A stretch of DNA of 64,000 bases. It comes from Cinnamomum chago (Eukaryota > Streptophyta > Magnoliopsida > Laurales > Lauraceae). The notes under the pieces were generated by a model. It ran no database searches, had not been told where the DNA came from, and worked only from the letters and a program-made list of their open reading frames with translations. Numbering within the stretch: position 1 is the first letter of the stretch; the number at the start of each line of letters is the position of its first letter. The position numbers were made by a program, and so were the translations under genes. Shown here piece after piece: positions 43,030-56,100 of this stretch. The stretch covers positions 128,315,001 to 128,379,000 of the forward strand of contig CP142453.1 in assembly GCA_038049695.1 (NCBI GenBank), given 5' to 3'.

Positions 43030-44429
43030 AGCCCAGTGGTGAAAACTCTGCTGGAAGCGTTGGGTGAAGGCTCCTAGGATCGTATATATATGCAGTTCCA
43101 AGGCCCAGATGGCGCTCGGTTCTCCCTATACTTTGTTCTTTTGAAAGACCTTGGCCGTTTACGGACACCAAACGTACCCAGGGAGAGAGCATGCAATCTC
43201 CTTCAAAGGAATAAGAAGGAAAGAACCAAACATCCTTAGTTCTGCCACAGACTTAACCTTGGCAATATCTTCAAATTCCAAATAGCTCCTTATTTCAGAT
43301 TTTGATTTGCTTTTCAGCATATGTAAGCCTTTTGTGGATTTAATGCTCTTCCAGCTTCCAACGTCAAAACTGCCCCCTCAATTTGATCCGCAAAGATCAG
43401 TTTTTTGTTTTTTCAAGAATGATGATTTACCATCAATTTAGGCTCATGAACATTGGAAAGCTTTTAGTATTCTCTTATTATCAGCTTTGTTGTATTAGTC
43501 GGGGGCGTGGGGCTGCTGTTCATAAATTGTCCCTACTTATCAGCTTTGTTATTTTTTAATGGTTTATCAAAATACTAAAAGATAACATTGGAAAGGAGGA
43601 AGTGAGCATATATTTATTTTTTGTCAGTTTATTCTTTTAAAAAGTCTCAGATATTGGAGAATTTCCTTTCTGGAATTGCTTATATAGTTATATGTGGGTT
43701 TGATGGATTAATTTGATAAAAGTACTTCGATGGGTGGCTAATCTAATGGTAGTTTTGTGCTTGCAGTGCATATTTGAGCTGTGTATTGTCGCCTTCCTAT
43801 TTGGTGGAGCTGCAGTAATCTCTAGGACGTTTTCATTGTATCCATAATCTATCCTGTACTGGAACTAAAGTTCATGGGTTATTATTAGGAAATTTTGTTC
43901 TTTTACTGTATTTGCAGATATCCAGTTTTCCCCTTTTCAGTTTTTATCTTCACTGGTTTGTTTTTCAGACAGTAATTTTTTACAGATAAGATATTTTTTT
44001 TTTTTTCAAACATCCTCATGTGAATGGACAGTTAAGCTAGTTTACAGTGGAGAAATGATAGGTAGTACCCACTGATGCCAAACCCACCTTTGATGCGCAT
44101 GGACTGCTGTACACTGGATTTATTTACTGCTTGTATGGATTTGATTGATGGTTAAGATCACTCATCAGCCAGTGAGATTGGGCCCCCACGGTGCAAAATA
44201 CTCTCTATCTCCGAAAGAATGCAAAGATACGGGACATTATGGACAACTGTTTGCTTCCTTTTTAATTTTTTTCCCAGATTAGTGTAAAATTTGAAGCCAC
44301 TACTGCATAAGGTTCTGGCCTTCATAAAGTTCTGGCCCAGTTGTTTAGCTTGTTGCAAGATGAGATTTGTACTGTTAATCCTGTTGATAGACCACATGCA
44401 TTGGATCAGTTCTTATTGTAATTGTTGGC
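43030..44429. other. Gene-free intergenic region
   Basis: No open frame longer than about 80 codons and no splice-supported gene. ATCAGCTTTGTT is repeated near 43481 and 43540. Nothing else is recognisable. Confidence 0.5.
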
Positions 44430-45355
44430 ATCATCGTCAACATCTTTCCCTGGCAGTTTGGAGGTCGGCAAAATGAGTCCTACATGCTTTGTCCACACTA
44501 GGTTTTGATGGCATAAAAGTGAAGTCCCCTTTGTACCCTTCATCCTACTAAAACCAACCTAAAGATTATGAGAAATATTTATGGATGGTTGCAATGGATT
44601 TTTACCCCTCACCCTAAATGTGGACTTAAATCATTTTGAAAAATCCTGTCATCATTTGGTAAAGTGAGATCACCACTTCCCTCTTTGGATCCTTGCAGCT
44701 CGGGTTTGCTTACAATCAATTTATCTGTAGCTGTTTACTTCCAATCTACTAGGGTAAAGAACAAGATAACTGGCCATCACATGTAATTCAGGTTAAACAA
44801 ACACATGAATCCAACATGCAAAAATAGAGTTTGGGCCATGGATCCTTGTTAAGGAATTTTGATAACTTTCAGTTTAATATGGAGACAACTAATGAACTTC
44901 ATTAAACAACCAATTCCCACCTTACTGCATAATCTTCAAGTTCCAAGCACTTTTTAGGCAACAAAAGATGAACAAGCTCAAAACTCTTACTAAATGAAGT
45001 ACTGCTTTCTTTAACTGCAACCTGATCACAACCCCAAAAGTCATACCTGCCCCCAGCACAAGAGAACATGAACGGCACTAAGGGCCCACCAATATTTGCC
45101 ACCCATCTAACTCAGTGTGTAGATCTACAAGGCCCTTTACCAGCCTCTTAATCATCATCATCTTAGCCTTACCAATCAACTTAGAACCACTTAACACATT
45201 CCACTCAACAGACAAGAAAACAAAGACCTGCATAAATGATCAATGTGTATCATGTCTGCAAAAGGAGCCAGGGAAGTGGCAATCAATCCTTACTGAGGCA
45301 ATCATCATATAAGTGCAAAAATTACAGGATTTCATCACCTATCTGTATGACGTGG
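44430..45355. repeat. Duplicated 0.9-kb segment, copy 1
   Basis: This segment is repeated in the same orientation at about 59502-60416, by eye about nine bases in ten identical, from CATCATCGTC(A/G)ACATCTT to CTATCTGTATGACGTGGG. Terminal inverted repeats are not evident. Both copies keep a minus-strand frame containing GGRYDFWG, then KESSTSFSKS and LVHLLL (about 44920-45075 here), which I do not recognise. Copy 1 has extra sequence at about 44800-44870 that copy 2 lacks. Confidence 0.85.
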
Positions 45356-45649
45356 GCATGTACAATTTGTCTTTACAGCATTCTTCCATGCAGCTGCCAC
45401 ATATATTAGTTAATTCATCTGCACGTGTTAGTAGATATTGATCTTCTCCATCAATGGATACATCATCTGGAATCAGATGAGTCACCACTAATCCGGCCTA
45501 AAGTGCCCTTTACACTGGTGCCACAACCACACCATCTATCATGAGAAAATGCACCAAGCTTTAATATTACTGAGAGTCTCATTGCCAAAGTACATTTCTA
45601 GCATGTTTCAAACCCTTATTTAGTTTTGGGATTTAGTAAGATACATGTC

Positions 45650-45805
45650 TTTTTTTTTGGTACCTGGCTATAGGGGGCTGGGACCCCGCCCTCGGGTGAG
45701 GTGAGAGAGCCCTCAGGTGAGAGAATGTGGCAAGCCTAGGGTTTGAACCTTGGGAAGTTAGGTGAGAACTGACAGCTCTTAGCACTAAGGTAAGGGGCCG
45801 TTCTC
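45650..45805 (-). mobile_element. tRNA-derived SINE
   Basis: The minus strand has TACCTTAGTGC (complement of 45782-45792) as A box and GGTTCAAACCC (complement of 45739-45749) as B box at SINE-like spacing. It ends in an A-rich tail, read as TTTTTTTT on the plus strand near 45651. It lies downstream of the CAN gene, on the same strand. Confidence 0.55.
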
Positions 45806-46188
45806 AGTAAGATAAATGTAAAAAACATAGAAAATTAACCTAATGTACGAAACAAACTGAAGCACAGAAGAGATTCAAAACAATGCTTAATCAAAGTACA
45901 TCAAAACAAGAGATACAGAACATGCTTAATAAAACTACATTAAAACATGAGCAATTTAGCTGTAGTTGTACCCAATTATCAATACATTAAAAGCAAAACA
46001 ACCAGTCCATTGGTTCCTGTTGTGCTTGGAATCCTTAGCTTGGGTTTGAGTGCCTCAAGATAAAGAGGCTTCCATGCCTTGATTTCATTCATCCTGCATT
46101 TATGTACACTAATCTTCTCTTTAAATAGTTCAGCATTAACCTAATAATGTCTAAGCATTTTAGAGTGCTCGGATTTTGGACAGCCGAG

Positions 46189-49100
46189 TTAGAAGACCCG
46201 CGTCTCCATATAAGCATTATTTCGTTGATCTTTTCTCCAGTCCCATGGCTTTTGAGGATTTGGTAAAGCCCATAATCCAATGGAAGCTGCCCTGGCATCT
46301 CTTTCCCACTAACACAATCCAAACAATGGTTAAGCCTTTGAACAGTAACGGGTTTTACAGATATGAATAACTAGTGAACAAAGACATTGGTTACTTACAG
46401 ATGCGAGTTTTGGACGTCGGTCATACGCTGTATAATGCCATGCAAGCCCCTTTTTTAACATGTACTCCTACAGAAGTAGTAGGGACTAAGATTAATAGAT
46501 ATCACAATGATGGTGAGTTTGCAAGTAACCTAAATCACAAGGCTAATATTTTGGCATAGAGCTGAAATAAATAAAATAAAATAAAAATGGTAGTTCAAGA
46601 GATTTTTTTAGAGACAAGGCAAAGAAGCAATTTCCCATGCTGTAACATATCTGCTTCCTTTGAAGAAAATGCCTTTTAAATCTATTACAGTTCGGTTTCC
46701 ATCCAACAAACCAACCTTTCAGATGAAAACAAAAGAGAGAGAGAGAGAGAGTAAAGTATTTCATGTATATCTTTAGCAATTGCGAATACTTCATCACTGA
46801 TTATACCTGCACAAATATGCCATTGCAATAAACATCTGCCACGCATCTCCCATAGCGATCTTCACCATAGGCGTGGACTGTTAAACACTTTCCTTGAAGC
46901 AACTTAGCCAGTTCTTCCTTAGCTTGCGCTCCAAAATCCATCAAACTCTCAGGTGCATCAACTCCTCTGTTATCATATTACACAATAAGTAAAAAATTAG
47001 TGATTAACAGTAATCAGCTTATTACACGTATCAAAATACATTTAATTAAAAATACCTTAGTCTAATTCGATATTTTTGTGCAAGGATTTCCTCGTTGTTC
47101 GGACCATTTATGATTCTGTGAGAAATAAAAGTGAAGTTGGATTACGAAGCAGGTTTATTACAAGGAAAAATGGCACCCAATTCACAATAAAGCTTGACAC
47201 TTATGTCAAATACTATCAGCAATTTGAACAAGGAAAAAGTCATGTTGTAAACCATGTTTCTATACCAAGATACTTTTAATGTATTTTGATATATATATAT
47301 ATATAAGTTCGTGGTGGGGCCTACCTGGGTACCCACATGAGGATGGGGATGAGAGGGATTTCAAGGACTTCTTGGTACCCTCTTCTTTGCAAAAAATCAG
47401 CCTCAACTATGATTTCTATCATCTCCATCTAGGCCGCAAAAATTTAATGATTAACAGTCCATTCGGATCGGTACACAGTCGATCCAACGGTCCAGTAAAT
47501 TCGGATCTGACCGAAAATTGGTAGACATGTGCAATTCAGGGGGGTCGTGTATTTGGTCCATTTGGATGGACCAAGGGTGGGCCCCATAAGCGTGAGCTTA
47601 TGGAATTTTATCCTAAGCTTTAGCTTAGGAGAGCGTTGCCCTAAATGTGTGTGTGCACGTGCACGCGCGTGTGCATGTGTTTGTTTTTGTGTGCGCGCGC
47701 GTGCGTGTGTGTGCATATACACTCATGCATTTATATATACATGAATGTGTGTACATATATGAATGTGCAATATGTGATAAATGATAATCCTTCCCTAAGG
47801 GAATGGACATATACGCCCATCATTCTAAATGCACCTAATCTTTCTATTCCGATTTTGGAATACCTTTTTTTTTTACATAGGGTGACAACATAGAATCTTG
47901 ACATGTGAACAAACAATACGAAATATACAATACGAAATATAGATGGTGCATTGGATGAAACCCACACCCTACTCAAAGATGGCAAAAAAGAGGCTATATA
48001 GATGGTCCGTCTCTCCACCCCATGTTTAGTAATCTCATACTTCCAATAAAAATAGAGGGGGTTCATTCTTTCGAATCTTATATAAATATATATTGCTTGG
48101 CTTTCTTACACCTTTGGTATTGTTCTAATGCAAAAAATAGATAGATCAGTTTTATGTTTTCTATCAAAACAAAAAAGAATCGGTGCATATATCATTTCCT
48201 TCCCTATATCAATTTGTAACTGTAAGAATGTGTCAGCTTGTTTGCTTTTCCAGGATCCTCGAGTATGAGGACCCATGTCCATGTCCATGTCCACGTCCAC
48301 GTTACATATCCAGAACAATGATCTTAAATGGCTTTGGAGAGAAATGACCTATATCCCGCATCAAAGATTTTCTTCTGAAGCTCGTCTGCTTTACCATAGT
48401 TCTTTACCGCACGTGCATTGGATCTTTCGATAGCTGCTTCATGTATCTCTGTAGGAACACTAGCTGACACCATTGGATCCGCAGTATCCACATATACTGT
48501 AAATGAGTCCCCATCTCCAACAAGCTTCACATCCACCTAGAATTATTTTATATTAGCGCTATTTGTAGAAAAAATGAAAACCTTTATGGTGTACTCGCAT
48601 GCTTCCAAAATCGTGCAGGTTTGAATGTTTTCACAGGATTGATAGTTATCTATTCCTTTATGCTCTTTAATGGTGTAGAAATTGGATCTGAGTAAATGAC
48701 AGTAGGTGGAATTTTATTTCTCAAGAGTATTACCAAGGGACAACATAGACTAAAAAAACAAAATCTCACCCAATGCATTTTCAGATTTTCATGTTGCTCC
48801 AAATGCATGGCATAACAGATAACATCCGTTTTGCCAATGCCAAAATATTCATGCAGTTAGTCATTTGGAGTACATCCAAATATGCCTCCATAGAGCTGAA
48901 CATTGGAAATTGAGTCAAAATGAAGGAGCAACTCACAGGAAGTGTCTGAAATTCAAACTGCACGCCTTCAGCCCACAACTGGGCATCTGAAGTTTCCAAT
49001 TCAATGAGAGTATCAGGAAGGGGTAGACCATAGAAGGCCAATAGACCCTAAAAAGCACATAACTTTCATGAGCAAGATGGAGGAAATACATAAATTCTAC

Positions 49101-51031
49101 ATTGCATAGTGGTGAAGTCTGTGAGTGTCATTATTACTAAGCACATACCTCCACGTCAGCCTGTTGATGTTGGTGGAGGGTTTTAATGATAAGCCTAGCT
49201 GCTTCTTCAGGTGTTTTAGGAGGGGGTTTGGATTCCTTCCATGCATTTAGTAACTTCCCGTACCTTTACCAATAAAAAGGATGGATGAAGAGGAAATCAC
49301 TGAATCACAAGAAACTTTTACACATGAAGCAACCTTTGTGCAGCATCTTCTGAATGAAATTCCTAAGAATTCTGAATGAAGTTCCAATTAAAGGATTATT
49401 AAAGAGGTGAGGGGTGAGGGGTGAAGGATAAAAGGTGGAGCGACTTTCATTTTCATGGGATTTGATTTACTAGGGTCATGGATGGGTCTCATCAATCAAC
49501 TTTTAATTCAAGCGATATTATTTGATGGCCACCTATAGATCTTCACCTCTGTTTCTTCGGTTTTAACCACTTTTAAAAATTCATTTCCTAGAATTTCTAG
49601 GAATTCAATTCCATCAAGCAAACAGGTCCATATAGATCACAAAGATTTTCTCCTACTTTCATTGAGTTAAAAAAAAAAGAAAAAGGAAAAAAACCTTTCA
49701 TTAGTGAAATATTAATGTTCAACATGTACTACAGTAGGTAAGGGGGAAATGCTCCTCGTGTGTTTTGGAGTATTATTTGTTAGCCTTGCTTTAACTTTTG
49801 AAGGTAACTAAGAATGCCACAGCCAACAAGTATTTTGATCAAAAGTGAGGCTTGGTGATGCACTACTGCTATTCCAATTCAGCACAATCTTTTAGAACAC
49901 ATCAGACTTTGGGACTCAAACAAAGCTGACACCTCAGACTCCACCAGCATCCATGGATGTGAAGCCACAGGGGTTCATACCTGAGGACCCAAACCACCGT
50001 ATAATGGATACGTGTATGCATGTGCAGGCCCGCATATGCTAAATCCAACAAACTCACAGCACACCTCCTCTATGAATTAGCACTCAGAGTGTGCCTTGAC
50101 ACTTGGATTGATTGATAGAAAACACATCTCATCATCATCAAAACCTTATCCGGACTATGTTGAGGTTGGTTGTATGAATTCTGTCTCTCCATCCTGATCT
50201 ATCCTTAAGTCAAATCTTTAGATGGGTTGCACTTGCACCTATTCATATCTATCCTAATTACTTCCATGCAAGTCCTCTATGTCCACATCCTTTCTTTGGT
50301 GGGCTCCTAATGGCTAGCCTAGGTTGGACATGTCTAAACAATCTCAAACTAGGAATAATTGCTTGCTATGGTGGTGTGCACAAAGCATCCCCATTGGGAT
50401 GAAACTTTTCATGGCGCTGGCCTTAGTGGCCTCCATTGATTATTCTGTAGAGGATCTCACCACTCCCATCATCCAAACATGTTTATAGACGGCAGCACAG
50501 ATATCCATTGATCTTTCTAATCTTGCTATCTTATTTTTCTTTCAACTCGAGGAATAATAAAAAATGGAGGACCGTGAAAAACACCCATGTGAAAATAAAA
50601 TATGGTGGTGGTGTGTGATGTAAAGGACAAATTAATCAAATGGATCATGCCCTATACATGATTGTTGATAAAATTAAAAGAAGTTGGCAAACCCAAATAC
50701 CATTTAGCCTGAGCCTTTCTGGAGCGTCCAACATGCTGATTCAGCCCTTCTGGAACCTACACTCAAAAACACTTTTTAACGTTCGATCAGTGCAATCAGC
50801 GAAACCCCCAAATCTCCCCTCATACACAATCAAAGGATGATGATGAATTAATTGATTGATAGATTTCACCTCAGATGTAATTTCAAAGTGGAAGAGATCA
50901 TGAGCAAGAGCAGAGACACCAACAGTATCTGCAGTGACTCCATGGGGGCCTAAACTTTCAGTGCCAGCTTGTTCTTCTTCAACTGTGGGTTTGCCACAGT
51001 TGCCGCATAGAAACCTCAGAGCATTTCCCAT
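46189..51031 (-). CDS. CAN: Ca2+-dependent staphylococcal-type nuclease (CAN1/CAN2 family)
   Basis: Plant nuclease acting on DNA and RNA, attached to the plasma membrane through an acylated N-terminus and linked in Arabidopsis to cell death. Minus-strand exons in order: 51031-50870, 50756-50701, 49263-49149, 49047-48937, 48536-48349, 47115-47056, 46966-46807, 46467-46399 and 46308-46189, in frame to 346 aa. [12 protein letters not shown] offers Gly2 for myristoylation and Cys9/Cys12 for palmitoylation. Conserved [28 protein letters not shown] and [15 protein letters not shown] precede the nuclease core. Calcium/catalytic residues align with staphylococcal nuclease: D156-G-D158, R229, D234, E237 (RIRLRGVDAPE) and R271 (YGEDRYGR). 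The tail [12 protein letters not shown]...[16 protein letters not shown] is typical. The family core is intact, so the gene is likely active. CAN1 versus CAN2 is not resolved. Confidence 0.93.
47283..48070. other. CAN intron 5 with transposon-like and Z-DNA-prone sequence
   Basis: Intron 5 (47116-48348) holds a short (TA)n, a block with GTGGGGCC and TGGTCCATTTGGATGGACCA-type palindromes, and an alternating purine-pyrimidine tract at about 47645-47725 (GTGTGCACGTGCACGCGCGTG...). The tract makes Arg/Ala/His- or Cys/Val-rich frames on both strands that are not genes. A hexamer repeat of CATGTC(C) lies at about 48275-48300. Confidence 0.6.
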
Positions 51032-51429
51032 TGCCAAAACCACAACCGAACACAAGGAAAAGGAGAATACGAAGAAGACAAGGTAGAGACCTATCGACTT
51101 CTCCAGCTCCAGTTCTTCTTTTTCTTCGACAACAGTGCTCCATTACCTTCTTTAACATTAATGGAGAAACAACTTTGACGACTTGACGATGTACGAACCA
51201 ATGTAGAGACAGAAAAAATAACACGTGGCACTACTTTTCAGACTAATTGGGGCCGATTCAAGTTTGCTTCGTTTATCTATCTATTTTTATAAAAGACAAC
51301 AAAATGCACTTCGCTTTCACTACATACCTAATCCATTTAAAATCCAATGACATAATTTGTATGGACCCACTCATATAATATAATATATATATATATATAT
51401 ATATCTATTTCATACATCTATACATTTTG

Positions 51430-53145
51430 TTATAAAAAATGAAATGTTGCATAGTTTTTTTACTACACCATTGTGGAGCCCACACCAAAATATTATAATA
51501 AAATATAATAATAATATATTATTATTATTATCTACTATAAACTATACTTCTATATATCTATCTATCTCTATATCTATACACTATTATAAAAGAGGGAATG
51601 TTGCATAGTTTTTTCACTACACCAATGTGTGGCCCACTCCAAAATATTATAATACAATATAATAATATATTATTATTAGTATCTATTATATATTATACTT
51701 CTATCTATTTATCTATCTACTATTATAAAAGAAGAGATATTGCAAACTTTTTCACTACACCATTGTGGGGTTCACCCCCAAATATTATAATATAATACAA
51801 TAATATATTATTATGAGAAATTGCAAACTTTTTCACTACGCCTTTATGGGGCCTACCCCCAAATATTATAATACAAACTTTTTCACTACACCATTGTAGG
51901 GCCCACCCCCAAATATTATAATATAATATAATAATATATTATTATAAGAAACTGCAAACTTTTTCACTGCACCATTGTGGGGCGCACCCCAAATATTATC
52001 TACTATTATAAAAGAGGAGGTATTGCAAACTTTTTCATTACACCATTGTGGGGCCCACCCCCAATAATTATAATCTAATATAATAATATATTATTAGGAG
52101 AAATTGCAAACTTTTTCACTATACCTTTGTGGGGCCCACCCCCAAATATTATAATGCAAACTTTTTCACTACACCATTATAGGGCCCACCTCCAAATATT
52201 ATAATATAATATAAATATATATTATTATAAGAAATTACAAACTTTTTCACTACACCATTATGGGGCCCACCCCAAATATTATAATATAATATAACAATAT
52301 ATTATTATGAGAAATTGTAAACTTTTTCACTACACTTGTGTGGGGCCCACCCCCAAATATTATAATATAATATACTATCTATACCCTTATTATAAAAGAG
52401 AATAGAGGTTGCATACTTTTTCACTACACCTTTGTGGGCCCCCCTAAATAATATAATATAATATAATAATATATTATTATTATATTATGATAATAATAAT
52501 ATAATATCTATACCCTTATTATAAAAGAGAAGAAAGTGTTATCCTTTTTCTTTACACATCTGTGAGCCCCACTTAGTATTATTATATTATATATAAAATA
52601 AAATAGAACTACACATATGTGGGCCCTGATGAAAGATAATAACTTGTCATGCTTTTTCTTTACACATCTGTTGGCCTCACTTAGTATTATGATATTATAT
52701 ATATATATAAAAAAAATAAAAGAAAACTGCACATCTGTGAGCCCCACTTAGTAGAAGAACTTGTAATGTTTTTTCTCTACATCTACACATCTGTGGGCCC
52801 TACTTAGTATTATTATATTATATATATAATACAAGAGAACTACACATCTGTGGGCCCCACTTAGTATTATTATAACATTTGTGGGCCCCACTTAGTATTA
52901 TTACATTATATATATGTATCAAATAAAAGAGTACTACACATCTGTGGGCCCCACTTAGTATTATTATATTATATATATGATGATGAAAGGGAACTTCACA
53001 TTTGTGGGCCCCACTTAGTATAAGAACTTGTCATGCTTTTTCTCTACAAATATGTGGGCCCCACTCAGTATTATTATATTATATTATAAATATATAATAA
53101 AAGAGAACAACACATCTGTGGGCCCCACTTAGTATTATTATATTT
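51430..53145 (+). repeat. Diverging tandem array built on GTGGGGCCCAC/GTGGGCCCCAC
   Basis: About 23 units of roughly 50-150 bases. In the first part (51430-52450) the unit is AAACTTTTTCACTACACCATTG TGGGGCCCACCCC followed by AATATTATAATATAAT. In the second part (52530-53145) it is CTTTTTCTCTACACATC TGTGGGCCCCACTTAGTATTATTATATTATA. The two forms have the same order and orientation, so they are one family that has drifted along the array. Five units also include TCTATAC-like starts followed by TTATTATAAAAGAG. The array lies about 400 bases upstream of the CAN start codon. Confidence 0.85.
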
Positions 53146-56100
53146 CGATGAAATGCTTAGCACAAATGTTCATGTAAAGGGTTGTGTTTGAAGAATTTGT
53201 ACATTTGCTGCAAGAACTCAAATAAAAATTTTCAATTGAGATTTTCATATCTTGAAAATTTCAACTTCGATCTCAATGCCTGTAAAGACACAATTTGCTT
53301 GTCAGAGAAAGATATGAGAATGCCAAAGATTGCTTGGAATCCTTGTGATTTGTTGTTGATCCGTTTAAAGTTGTGAGTTGGGTACTATTCTGGTTGATTG
53401 GTACTTTGTTTCATTGAATTTTCAATGCTCGAAATGAAATATGTGAAATAGAATTGTGACATTTTAAACATTTAGTGCTCCAACAACATTCGACAAAGTG
53501 AACTTTGTGACAATAGAAATTCTCTTTTTAATGTTGGGCCTTTTTTTTATGTTACTGAAATAGTGAAATTTATTTTAAATTTTTATAAGCCTTTAAAAAT
53601 GAAGAAAAGTTGAATATTCAAAAATGACCAACAATGTTAGAAATGAAATAGAATTTTAACATTCAGGGGAGGTAGTGACCAGTTGGTTTTTTTTTTTTTT
53701 TTTTTTTTTTTGTATTAGCCAGCTTGGTAGATTGGTTATCTTGTATGTCATCTTTGACATTAGTGGTTTTGGCAGAAGGTTTGGCCCATTTATGATTTTT
53801 TTTTAATCTTTTAATGCGTTCCCCTCTTTCTGGAAAAAGAAAAAGAAAAAAAAATAATTGTAACATGTTATACATTTTAGTGCCTCAAACTTTATAAGGA
53901 ATGACAGAAAATCGTTCATGTAGTTCCTAAGAGTTATAGGGCTTCATATTTTCATTAGTGGTTGAAATGTAAAATCATACATGAATATTAAAAAATGACA
54001 ATCAAATAACCTCTCTTTTAATGGAAATTGATTTGAGGAAAAATGAGAGATGAATGCTCATTCATCACCCTGGAACTCAAATCCCACGATGGTCAAGTTC
54101 CCTTGTGCATCCATAACCTCGTGTTTCTCACCCGTCACTTCTTTAATAATCTTTCAGCAAAGCTTATTTCACCATGAAATCCTGTATATGTTAGCAAATA
54201 TGTTAGGGTGCAGTAGAAATCCGCAATCGATACAAAAAACTATGTAAGAGTAGATCTAACCAAATAGTCACTCTAAAAAATATAGAAAAATATTTTATGT
54301 GGTTTGATAGTATGCTTGTGTTAGATCAGAAAAAGAAATACTGGACATATAGATATCCCATTTACTAAGAAAGTATGGTGTTTTAATGCTTAGTGATGAG
54401 GACTTGGGTGACATTAGTGGGTTGAAATGAAGAAGATATTCCATTGACGTGTGGGTGCACTAGCCAAAGATATGGAGATGCTGTGGAGATGCTTAAGGTT
54501 TATTTAGATGTTTTATTTTCTTAGTAACCAGATAATCGAGGTGTCATGAAAGTTTTTTTTTTAATATGCAAGCGTTTGCAGATTTTTGTCATATAAGCCT
54601 TTTCTTGATTTTTTTCATTTCATGTAAGTTGGTTTTCTTTTAAATTTGATTACTATATATCAAACCAACATCCAGTGCAAGTGACTAATGGCTTGTCTTA
54701 TTATTTCTTGAATTATGATAAGGTATTTTATTTTTCCTTTTAAGTTTTTATGAGTATGATGTGATGGAACCCATCATTTTGATATGCCGACTCATGTTTT
54801 TAGATCCACCCTCTTATGTTGATTTGAAGAGATTGCTTTAGGGCCCCTTTTTTTTTTTTTTTTTTTTTTGTTTTAGGCAATTTTGGCAACATGCATTCAT
54901 TCATTATCATTCTACGTGCTAAACTGTGTTTAAGGGTGCTAATTGTCTTTCTTTATGATTTTCCATGCTTCATCCAATGCATCATCTTAGGTCGAACCAG
55001 TATTACTCTTGGACTTGATTCCCGTCCAACATTGCAACCACATTACTATAATGCTATGATAATGAATTTTCCATTAAACTTTCTTAGAAAGTTTGAAGGA
55101 AGTAGTTGTGCCCACCCTGAGAGTGCCTGAGAGTGCATGCCTAAAGATCTCTTTGTAGTTGGTTCTCTTGCTTCAAATTATGATATTTGTTTCAAAGATT
55201 CACTTACTACAAAATTAGAATGTAACATAACTGATTTATGATACATAAAAAGCTAACAAAAGTGCCACAAATGTACATGGTTCAAAATTTGGTAGTGGTG
55301 TCATCTTAATTCAATAAAGCTTTTTAAGTTGTTGCTCTGACCCTCATATTGACATATCAATTTTGTTTCTTTCCTTGATATTCAAATTTCTTTGTATTGG
55401 TATTACTGTCATTCGGTGCTTCTCAACATAAATTTTGTATATATTTGGCGCTAGCTTTTAGACAAATTTTAATGGGAAATAGGCCGGATTATCGATCTAT
55501 ATTGAAATTGGTGAGTATTTTGCCTAATCATGTATGGCCAGAAAAGGTTGGTTTTCAACTTTTTTTTCAGTTAATTTTCTTCCATATATCTTGTTATTCT
55601 ATCTTCTTCTTACTTTTTTCTATTGAAGCTTCTACTGAATTTCATAAGAACAATTAGTGATTGTAAATTATTTAATTTGCCAAAAAAATAAGCTATATGT
55701 AAACTGGTCATTCTCCATTGGGATTGTTAATATTGAGTTTTTCAATGACTTTATTTTTTCAGATTATCACACTGAAAGATTGTGCACGTGCAGGGCTCCA
55801 CTAGTTTTATGAAATTGGATCTCTTGTTGGATTGTACCAATAATTAGGGTGCCACATTGGCAAACATGTCACATTCTATCTCAAAAAAAAAAATCTATTT
55901 AAAAAAAAAAAAAAAACCCTCATTCCTTCTTGTGGCACCCCCTGAATGGAACCCAGTTAGGGGATCCCGATCCGGATCCTTATTTTATATCAGGTTTGAA
56001 GACAATCCGTGTAGGAATCAATGAATCATATAAAGAAAGGGAGAAAAAAACCTAAACCCTAGTCGGCCGGCAGAACACAACTCCTCTAGTCTCCTCACTT

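Noticed and set aside
47444-47744. Cys/Val- and His/Ala-rich frames on both strands
   Set aside because: They arise from the alternating GT/GC tract in CAN intron 5.
54891-55130. Frame with RVLIVFLYDFP, faintly like a NOT1-type segment
   Set aside because: Only about ten residues agree, the following residues do not fit the family, and no neighbouring exons were found.
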